DNA of 5,036 nucleotides from assembly GCA_903833025.1 (NCBI GenBank), contig CAILDT010000722.1:1-5036 (forward strand), written 5' to 3'. The position numbers and the translations under genes are program-made. The notes below the pieces were generated by a model. The model did not search any database and had not been told where the DNA came from. It was given only the letters and a program-made list of their open reading frames with translations. The stretch is from an uncultured Bacteroidota bacterium (lineage in GTDB: Bacteria; Bacteroidota; Bacteroidia; 2-12-FULL-35-15). Position 1 is the first letter of the stretch. The number at the start of each line of letters is the position of its first letter. Of the stretch, positions 1 through 5,036 are shown piece after piece.

Positions 1-8
1 ATAATTAT

Positions 9-3000
9 CTAATGCACCACCGTTACTTTACCGGTATATTTATGGTCGTTATACAACACATCCACAATTTTTATTTGGTACACATATACATCCTCCTGCA
101 CCACATTGCCCATATACTTGCCGTCCCAGTGGTCGTCTATATTATTGCAATGAAAAACAATTTCGCCCCAACGGTTAAAAATATCCATTTCATATATTTT
201 TATTCCAACGCCTTTGCCGTAAAACTCATCATTCACGCCATTTCCATCAGGTGTAAACGAATTTGGAATATAAAAAACAAAATCGGCATCAATTATCACC
301 GTCTGATAAGCGGTGTCTTTACAGCCGCTTGTGTTGGTTACTATCTGCATTATTTGGTAAGTGCCCGGGTTAGCATATCGGTGCGTGCCTCCGCAATCGG
401 TATCACTGCTGCCATCTCCCCAATACGTTTCGCAACTCGCTGCCGAAATACTATGGTCGGTCATTGTTATTTCCGAATTCAAAACACTCGTTTCCTGCGG
501 ATTTACAGTAAATGCCGCAATCGGCGATGGACTCACATTTATCAGGTTCGTCTGCACCACTGTATCTGCGCAAGGTGTAGCGTTCGATGAAATTAAAGTA
601 ACGGTGTAAGTTCCTGCATTTACAAAAATGTGACTCGGCGTATTAGCTGTAGAAGTAGCACTGTTATCACCAAAATTCCAAATATAATTAACACCACTCG
701 TAGTAGTATTCGCAAAATTAATCATCAGCGGAGCACAGCCAGCAGTGGCACTTGGCGCAAAAGATATTACAGGTGGCTGATAAACAGTAAACGTATTGGT
801 GGCAGTATCCGCACATCCAAAAGCATTAGTAGCAATAAGTGAAATATTATAAACCCCGTTAGCAGTATATGTTTCCGATGGATTAGTTAATGGCGAAGTA
901 TTTCCATTCCCGAAATTCCAAAGATAACCCGCCGCACCCGTAGAGTTATTTACAAAACTCACCGGCTGCGGAAACGCACACGAATAAACGGCTGACACAG
1001 CAAACGCAGCAGTCGGATTCGGATAAACATTTATCTGCATTTGCATGGAATCGCTGCAACCGTTGAGGTTTTGAGCAACCATGTTTACAATATAAATTCC
1101 AGTTGAAGTATAAATATGAACAGGGTTTGCCTGAACGGAATTGTTCCCGTCACCAAAATCCCAGTAATAGAAATTTGCATTTGTAGTAGAATTTGCAAAA
1201 TTTACTGCCAATGCCAAACATCCAAAAGTCACATTGGATGAGATATTGGGCACTGGTAAAGAGTTTACAGTAAAAGTTTGGCTTATGCTGTCGGTACATC
1301 CAAACGAGGTGGATGTTCCTGTTAAAGTTATTGTAAACGTTCCACTAGAAGTATAAACATGAGTTGGATTATTTAAGTTTGATGTTGTGCCATCACCAAA
1401 ATTCCAATTGAAGTTTACTGAGTTGGTAGAACTGTTTATAAAGGTTACTGGCTGATTAGCACATACCACTGGCACATTCGTAGTAAATGATAATAAAGGA
1501 GGAGGGTAAATTGTAATTGTTACAACAGCAGTGTCATAACTACATCCGTTATTTATATATTCATAACAAATGTATGTTCCGGGGATTAGATAAGTGTGAA
1601 CGGGATTGAGAACTGTGGACACATTGCCATCACCAAAATCCCATGAAATAAAAGTTCCTCCTTGTGAAAAGTCAGTAAAAGTTACAGTATGCGGTGAACA
1701 ACCCGAAATAGATGATGTATTGAAAAATGCTGTTACTGTATTCGGGTGTACCAAAATTGGATAAGTAATAGTATCGCTTCCGCAAGCATTTATTCCAACC
1801 AAAGTAATAATGTAAGTTGTATCTGACGTTCCGGTTGTAAAAGTATGTGGCAAAGGATTTGCAACATTTACGAGCGGACTACCATCACCATAATCCCAAA
1901 TATATTGAGTTGCATTTCCAGTTGAGATATTAATTACCGAAATATTTAGGGGAGAGCATCCAGAATTTACATTTGTCCCAAAATTTACCACAGGAGTTGG
2001 ATGAACAAGAATAGAATCAATATAGGTAACTATTCCACATTGATTGGATACTGATAGGCTCGTAAAATAGGTAGTGTCGTATAATCCCTGTTGGTAAATT
2101 TGATTGGGGGCAACTATATTTGAAGATGTATTACCATTTCCAAAATCCCAACTATAAGTTAGATTTACTCCTGTTGAATTATTTGTGAACGAAACAGGCA
2201 ATGGCGCACATCCTACATTTGGCTGAGTTGAATAATTAGCAATCGGCACGTCAATAATTTGAATTGTAGAAGTTAAGGAATCACTACAGCCTAATGCAGA
2301 TAATGCAATCAGATGAATAGTATAAATGCCAATTGTTGAATATAAATGCGAAGGGGTCGGAACAGTTGAGTTTCCTCCATCACCAAAATCCCAGAAATAA
2401 GCAGTAGCACCTGTAGTATTATTTGTAAATAATATTGCAGTATTAGTACAACCAAAAGCAGGGTTAGTGAATATGACTAAAGGCAGAGCGCCAACTGTTA
2501 TTGTTTTGGTATCTGTATTGGTACAACCCGTATTAGGGTCTGTGAAGGAATAGGTTAATACAAATATTCCTGCCCCGGCAGTTGCTGGATTAAATGTTCC
2601 CAATATACCATTGGTAATACCTGTTCCAGACCATGTTCCCCCTAAAGGAGAATATCCTGTTAAGTTATAAGCAGGAGTGCTAATACATATTATTTCATTC
2701 GCACCTGGAATTATTATAGGCAATGGCTGAACAGTTATTGTTTTAGTATCCGAAGTAAAACAGGTTCCCGCCCCATAACTTAACGTTAATAGGAAAGTGC
2801 CAACACCGGAAACAGTTGGATCGAAAATTCCAGAGGGATTAATAATCCCAATTCCGCTCCACGTTGCGGTGAGTGGTGAAAATCCTGTTAAGTTAAATAA
2901 ACCATTGTTCAAGCAGATAATGTCATCAGGTCCTGCATTAGCAAATGCAGGCACAACAATGGAATTAATTATTGTATCTGTATTAGTACATCCATTTCCA

Positions 3001-5036
3001 TCTGTAAACGTATAGGTTAGAATATTATTACCAATTGGTGGAATAGATGGATTGAAAGTACCTAATGATGAATTAATTATTCCAATTCCACTCCAGGTGC
3101 CTCCAACAGGAGAGTATCCTGTCAATGTTATAGTTGCTGTCTGGTTACAATACCCTAATCCTGTTCCGGCATTAACAATCGGCAAAGGGTTCACAGTAAC
3201 TGTGCTGGTTGCAGTATTTGAACAGCCTGTTAACGTACTTGTACCAGTAACAATATAAACAGTGGTTATTATTGGCGCTACAAAAACAGGATTAGTAATT
3301 GCAGAATTTGACCACGAGTATGAATTCGCCCCACTTGCACTTAACCCAATTATTTGCCCTTCGCATATTGTTGGCGAATTTACAACAACAATCGGTAGCG
3401 CGTTTACTGTTACAATAATGAAATCTGTAGATAAACAAGTTCCAGACCCAAAAGAATAAGTAATAATAAAAGATCCCGGACCCGAAAGAGCTGGATTAAA
3501 CGTATTACCTACAATTCCTGCTCCTGTCCATGTACCTCCTGCTGGACTATAACCCGTAAGTGTCACTATAGGTGCGCTAACACAAAGAGTAAAATCTGGT
3601 CCTGCATTTGCTATTTGTGGTGCAACCACTGTAACAGTCATTGTATCATTATTGGTACAACCGTTCCCATCGATAAAAGTATAAGTAAGAATAAAATTCC
3701 CAATTGTGGAAGGTGTAAACACTCCTGCTCCTGTAACTCCTGCTCCTGTCCATGTTCCTCCAAGCGGAGAAAATCCTGTTAGTGTATTTGGAATGGGCTG
3801 ATTGCAAAGTGTGATACTTGGTCCTGCATTTACAATTGGTAAAGGGTTTACCGTAACTGTGCTTACAGCAGTATTCGCGCATCCTGTTACTGTTGTTGTT
3901 CCAGTAACGGTATAACTTGTGGTTGTAATTGGAGTAACAGCATATGGATTATTAATTCCTCCACTCGACCAGGAGTAAGAATTAGCTCCATTAGCAGTAA
4001 GCGTTGCAATTGTTCCTACACATATTGTAGGTGAGTTTACAGTTATTGTTGGCAAAGGATTTACTGTTACCATTATTGTATCAGAAGATAAACAAGTTCC
4101 CGCACCAAAAGTGTAAGTAAGAATGAATACTCCTGCTCCAGCTATCGCAGGATTAAATGTATTGCCAACAATTCCTGTTCCTGTCCACGTTCCTCCAACT
4201 GGAGTATAACCAACAAGTGGAACAACAGGTGCATTAATGCAACGATTAAAACCTGTTCCTGCATTTGCAATTTGTGGAGCAATTACTGTAACAATCAAAG
4301 TGTCATTGTTAGTACAACCATTTCCATCTGTAAAAGTATAAGTAAGAATAAAATTTCCATTTATTGTAGGAGTAAACACTCCTGCACCTGTAACCCCCGC
4401 CCCTGTCCATGTTCCGCCTGCTGGAGAAAATCCTGTTAAAGTATTTGGAATGGGTTGATTGCAAAGTGTGATACTTGGTCCCGCAACTACAGTTGGTAAT
4501 GGATTTACAGTAACTGTACTTACAGCAGTATTTGCGCATCCTGTCAAAGTTGTTGTTCCGGTAACAGTATAACTTGTGGTGCTGACTGGAGTAACAGGAT
4601 GAGGATTATTTACACCACCATTCGACCATAAATAGGTATTTGCTCCAATAGCGGTAAGTGTTGCAGTTGCGCCCGCACATATTGTTTGAGAATTTACCGT
4701 TACTACAGGCAAAGGATTTACTGTTACCATAATGGTATCAGAAGATAAACAAGTTCCACCACCAAAAGTGTAAGTAAGTATGAATGTTCCTGCTCCAGAT
4801 GAAGCAGGATTAAAAGTATTGCCAACAATTCCTGCCCCCGACCATGTTCCTCCAGCAGGAGTATAACCAACAAGTGGAACAACAGGTGCATTAATGCAAC
4901 GCTTAAAACCTGTTCCTGCATTTGCAATTTGTGGAGCAATTACTGTAACAATCATAGTATCGTTGTTAGTACAACCATTTACATCTGTAAAAGTATAAGT
5001 AAGAATAAAATTGCCGTTTGTTGAAGGGGTAAACAC
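9..5036 (-). CDS. Giant multi-domain T9SS-secreted surface protein (Ig-like super-repeats, nine PKD domains, type B sorting domain), 5' end missing
   Basis: Open without interruption for 1675 codons, with the TAG stop at 9-11. The first codon in the window is GTG, but the same position in the next two repeat copies (residues 220 and 439) is Val within GVFTP, so it is internal and the gene continues past the right edge; a signal peptide is expected there. Domains in order: partial A module (residues 1-32), B and C modules (33-177), two full A-B-C super-repeats (178-396, 397-615), a diverged A-B pair (616-769), an A-like module (770-848), nine PKD-type domains (849-1582) and a C-terminal sorting domain (1583-1675). 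Nearly every module carries two cysteines, suggesting disulfides and an extracytoplasmic location. Family knowledge says such proteins are exported by the type IX system to the cell surface, often as adhesins or motility and biofilm factors. No catalytic domain is visible, and ligand and exact role are unknown. Confidence is high for the gene and export route, low for function. Confidence 0.95.
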   Translation of the reverse strand: MFTPSTNGNFILTYTFTDVNGCTNNDTMIVTVIAPQIANAGTGFKRCINAPVVPLVGYTPAGGTWSGAGIVGNTFNPASSGAGTFILTYTFGGGTCLSSDTIMVTVNPLPVVTVNSQTICAGATATLTAIGANTYLWSNGGVNNPHPVTPVSTTSYTVTGTTTLTGCANTAVSTVTVNPLPTVVAGPSITLCNQPIPNTLTGFSPAGGTWTGAGVTGAGVFTPTINGNFILTYTFTDGNGCTNNDTLIVTVIAPQIANAGTGFNRCINAPVVPLVGYTPVGGTWTGTGIVGNTFNPAIAGAGVFILTYTFGAGTCLSSDTIMVTVNPLPTITVNSPTICVGTIATLTANGANSYSWSSGGINNPYAVTPITTTSYTVTGTTTVTGCANTAVSTVTVNPLPIVNAGPSITLCNQPIPNTLTGFSPLGGTWTGAGVTGAGVFTPSTIGNFILTYTFIDGNGCTNNDTMTVTVVAPQIANAGPDFTLCVSAPIVTLTGYSPAGGTWTGAGIVGNTFNPALSGPGSFIITYSFGSGTCLSTDFIIVTVNALPIVVVNSPTICEGQIIGLSASGANSYSWSNSAITNPVFVAPIITTVYIVTGTSTLTGCSNTATSTVTVNPLPIVNAGTGLGYCNQTATITLTGYSPVGGTWSGIGIINSSLGTFNPSIPPIGNNILTYTFTDGNGCTNTDTIINSIVVPAFANAGPDDIICLNNGLFNLTGFSPLTATWSGIGIINPSGIFDPTVSGVGTFLLTLSYGAGTCFTSDTKTITVQPLPIIIPGANEIICISTPAYNLTGYSPLGGTWSGTGITNGILGTFNPATAGAGIFVLTYSFTDPNTGCTNTDTKTITVGALPLVIFTNPAFGCTNTAILFTNNTTGATAYFWDFGDGGNSTVPTPSHLYSTIGIYTIHLIALSALGCSDSLTSTIQIIDVPIANYSTQPNVGCAPLPVSFTNNSTGVNLTYSWDFGNGNTSSNIVAPNQIYQQGLYDTTYFTSLSVSNQCGIVTYIDSILVHPTPVVNFGTNVNSGCSPLNISVINISTGNATQYIWDYGDGSPLVNVANPLPHTFTTGTSDTTYIITLVGINACGSDTITYPILVHPNTVTAFFNTSSISGCSPHTVTFTDFSQGGTFISWDFGDGNVSTVLNPVHTYLIPGTYICYEYINNGCSYDTAVVTITIYPPPLLSFTTNVPVVCANQPVTFINSSTNSVNFNWNFGDGTTSNLNNPTHVYTSSGTFTITLTGTSTSFGCTDSISQTFTVNSLPVPNISSNVTFGCLALAVNFANSTTNANFYYWDFGDGNNSVQANPVHIYTSTGIYIVNMVAQNLNGCSDSMQMQINVYPNPTAAFAVSAVYSCAFPQPVSFVNNSTGAAGYLWNFGNGNTSPLTNPSETYTANGVYNISLIATNAFGCADTATNTFTVYQPPVISFAPSATAGCAPLMINFANTTTSGVNYIWNFGDNSATSTANTPSHIFVNAGTYTVTLISSNATPCADTVVQTNLINVSPSPIAAFTVNPQETSVLNSEITMTDHSISAASCETYWGDGSSDTDCGGTHRYANPGTYQIMQIVTNTSGCKDTAYQTVIIDADFVFYIPNSFTPDGNGVNDEFYGKGVGIKIYEMDIFNRWGEIVFHCNNIDDHWDGKYMGNVVQEDVYVYQIKIVDVLYNDHKYTGKVTVVH
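12..290 (-). other. T9SS type B C-terminal sorting domain (gliding motility-associated / CHU_C type), residues 1583-1675
   Basis: This segment directs the protein through the type IX secretion system. It begins with FYIPNSFTPDGNGVND (residues 1588-1603), the hallmark of this family. It continues with IFNRWGEIVF (1619-1628), the WDGKYMG turn (1637-1643), the strand DVYVYQIKI (1649-1657) and a terminal strand ending in GKVTVVH at the stop. Order, spacing and length of about 90 residues fit the family. It differs sharply from the rest of the protein in charge, with seven Lys/Arg in 93 residues against five in the preceding 1552. Family knowledge: type B domains differ from the shorter type A domains in often depending on a PorP/SprF-like outer-membrane partner, commonly encoded next to the substrate gene. 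No such gene fits in the 8 bases left in this window. Confidence 0.93.
291..2492 (-). repeat. Tandem array of nine PKD-type domains (residues 849-1582)
   Basis: Nine modules of 79-86 residues follow one another without linkers. Approximate residue limits and core motifs are: 849-927 WDFGDG; 928-1011 WDFGNG; 1012-1096 WDYGDG; 1097-1176 WDFGDG; 1177-1257 WNFGDG; 1258-1337 WDFGDG; 1338-1418 WNFGNG; 1419-1501 WNFGDN; 1502-1582 YWGDG. Most show the PKD pattern: GC-x-PL near the start, a V-x-F strand, N(N/S)(S/T)T, the WDFGDG core, NP-x-H-x-Y, then GTY-x-V-x-L and a closing GC-x-D(S/T). PKD domains are Ig-like beta-sandwiches that serve as spacers or binding modules in extracellular proteins. Unlike the upstream super-repeat these copies are well diverged from one another, implying an older array. 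The last is degenerate in its core and has three cysteines. Confidence 0.9.
2493..2729 (-). repeat. Last A-like module before the PKD array (residues 770-848)
   Basis: This module keeps the A/B signature: an early cysteine (C784), LTGYSPLGGTWSGTGI (792-807), GTFNPATAGAG (813-823), LTYSFTD (827-833) and a second cysteine in TGCTNTDT (C838). It has a short insertion (DPNTGC in place of DGNGC) and is 79 residues long against 74 in the phase-locked copies. It directly abuts the first PKD domain at GALPLV. It resembles widespread Bacteroidota surface repeats with the GGTWSG core, which I cannot assign confidently to a named family. Confidence 0.8.
2730..3191 (-). repeat. Diverged super-repeat copy 4: A and B modules, C module absent (residues 616-769)
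   Basis: The A module (616-693) starts NPLPIVNAG and retains LTGYSPVGGTWSGIGI and LTYTFTDGNGCTNTDT. It has a small insertion around SSLGTFNPSIPPIGN, giving 78 residues, and an altered end (IINSIV in place of a TVTV strand). The B module (694-769, 76 residues) retains ANAGPD, LTGFSPLTATWSGIGI and GAGTCFTSDT. The TATW in it replaces the GGTW of the other copies. Where a C module should follow, the sequence goes straight to another A-like module. Cysteine pairs are kept: C630/C683 and C708/C759. Confidence 0.85.
3192..3848 (-). repeat. Super-repeat copy 3, A-B-C (residues 397-615, 657 bp)
   Basis: Complete unit: A module 397-470, B module 471-544, C module 545-615. Hand alignment to copy 2 gives 163 of 219 identical residues with no gaps. 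Identity is uneven: A 65/74, B 51/74, C 47/71. The A and B modules share the GGTWTGAG core and end in T-x-C/GC followed by a TVTV-type strand. The C module is distinct: NSPTICEG, GANSYSWSN, VTGTSTLTGCSNTATSTVTV. C modules resemble Ig-like domains that accompany CHU_C-type sorting domains. Cysteine pairs are C411/C460, C485/C534 and C558/C605. Confidence 0.92.
3849..4505 (-). repeat. Super-repeat copy 2, A-B-C (residues 178-396, 657 bp)
   Basis: Complete unit with A module 178-251, B module 252-325 and C module 326-396. All module boundaries are exactly 219 codons from those of copy 3 and of the visible part of copy 1. In a sampled 60-base block (4264-4323 against 4921-4980) copies 2 and 1 share 57 bases. 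The matching block of copy 3 (3607-3666) shares 48 with copy 2. Cysteine pairs are C192/C241, C266/C315 and C339/C386. The unit contains a single Lys/Arg (R265). Confidence 0.94.
4506..5036 (-). repeat. Super-repeat copy 1, cut by the right edge (residues 1-177)
   Basis: Contains the end of an A module (1-32), a full B module (33-106) and a full C module (107-177). By hand count, 148 of 176 residues match copy 2 (first codon excluded), with no gaps. The missing 42 residues of module A must lie beyond the edge. Further copies are likely upstream, since similarity rises in that direction. Cysteines C47/C96 and C120/C167 are paired within modules; C22 has its partner outside the window. Confidence 0.93.

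Noticed and set aside
1..8. Search for a transcription terminator after the stop
   Set aside because: Only eight bases (ataattat) are available beyond the stop codon, too few to judge.
12..842. Several plus-strand open frames (12-590, 361-609, 630-842) opposite the C-terminal coding region
   Set aside because: They lie antisense to strongly supported PKD and sorting-domain coding sequence. Their translations have no recognisable domain and composition unlike real proteins, and they are explained by codon bias of the true gene.
2797..3459. Plus-strand open frames at 2797-3015, 3052-3258 and 3262-3459
   Set aside because: These are antisense shadows of the repeat modules. Their similar PxPLxVxxxGExPV patterns come from the reverse complement of the conserved GGTW-containing repeats.
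3649..4539. Two similar minus-strand open frames (3649-3882 and 4309-4539) that look like a pair of small paralogous Cys/Tyr-rich proteins
   Set aside because: Their start codons are exactly 657 bases apart, the super-repeat period, and they are the same alternative-frame reading of copies 3 and 2. Their resemblance is inherited from the repeat.
4724..4939. Leu-rich minus-strand open frame that could be mistaken for a membrane peptide
   Set aside because: It is an alternative-frame reading of module B of copy 1. Leucine richness follows from the repeat's base composition.
3192..5036. Regular repeats considered as a CRISPR array or other noncoding tandem repeat
   Set aside because: The period is 657 bp, in frame, with protein-level conservation and no short repeat/unique spacer structure.
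2493..5036. A/B modules considered as SprB-type repeats of gliding adhesins
   Set aside because: The GGTWSGxG core and cysteine positions do not match the SprB repeat pattern as I know it. Only the general class of Bacteroidota surface repeat is supported.

Overview
The window lies almost entirely inside one very long gene on the minus strand. Reading from the right edge, it encodes at least 1675 residues and ends at a TAG stop at positions 9-11. Its 5' end lies beyond the right edge: the first codon in the window (GTG, 5034-5036) is an internal valine of a repeat, not a start. Only 8 bases lie beyond the stop, so no neighbouring gene, promoter, ribosome binding site or terminator can be seen.

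The protein is a modular, secreted, surface-type protein. Its C-terminal 93 residues look like the gliding-motility-associated / CHU_C-type C-terminal domain, which is the type B sorting signal of the type IX secretion system (T9SS). That system is restricted to Bacteroidota. The domain, the AT-rich DNA and the Thr/Asn/Gly/Val-rich repeats together indicate a Bacteroidota bacterium. I cannot narrow it further.

Layout from N- to C-terminus (right to left). (1) 5036-3192: a three-module super-repeat (A, B, C; 74+74+71 = 219 residues, 657 bp) present in 2.8 copies within the window, in perfect register with no indels. (2) 3191-2493: a diverged copy with A and B modules but no C module, then one more A-like module. 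(3) 2492-291: nine tandem PKD-type domains carrying WDFGDG-like motifs, the last one degenerate. (4) 290-12: the T9SS type B C-terminal domain.

The likely picture is a long stalk of disulfide-bonded beta-sandwich modules that is exported through the outer membrane and held at or released from the surface, as in adhesins and gliding or biofilm proteins of this phylum. Binding target and exact function cannot be read from the sequence. The main observations are: an amplification gradient in the repeats (copies nearer the right edge are the most alike), an almost complete absence of Lys and Arg before the sorting domain (none in 845-1552), a ladder of two cysteines per module, a repeated D(S/T)-hydrophobic motif matching the Bacteroidota O-glycosylation sequon, and a rise in GC near the 3' end of the gene. 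I see no new multi-gene system; the window is the 3' part of one giant repeat protein.
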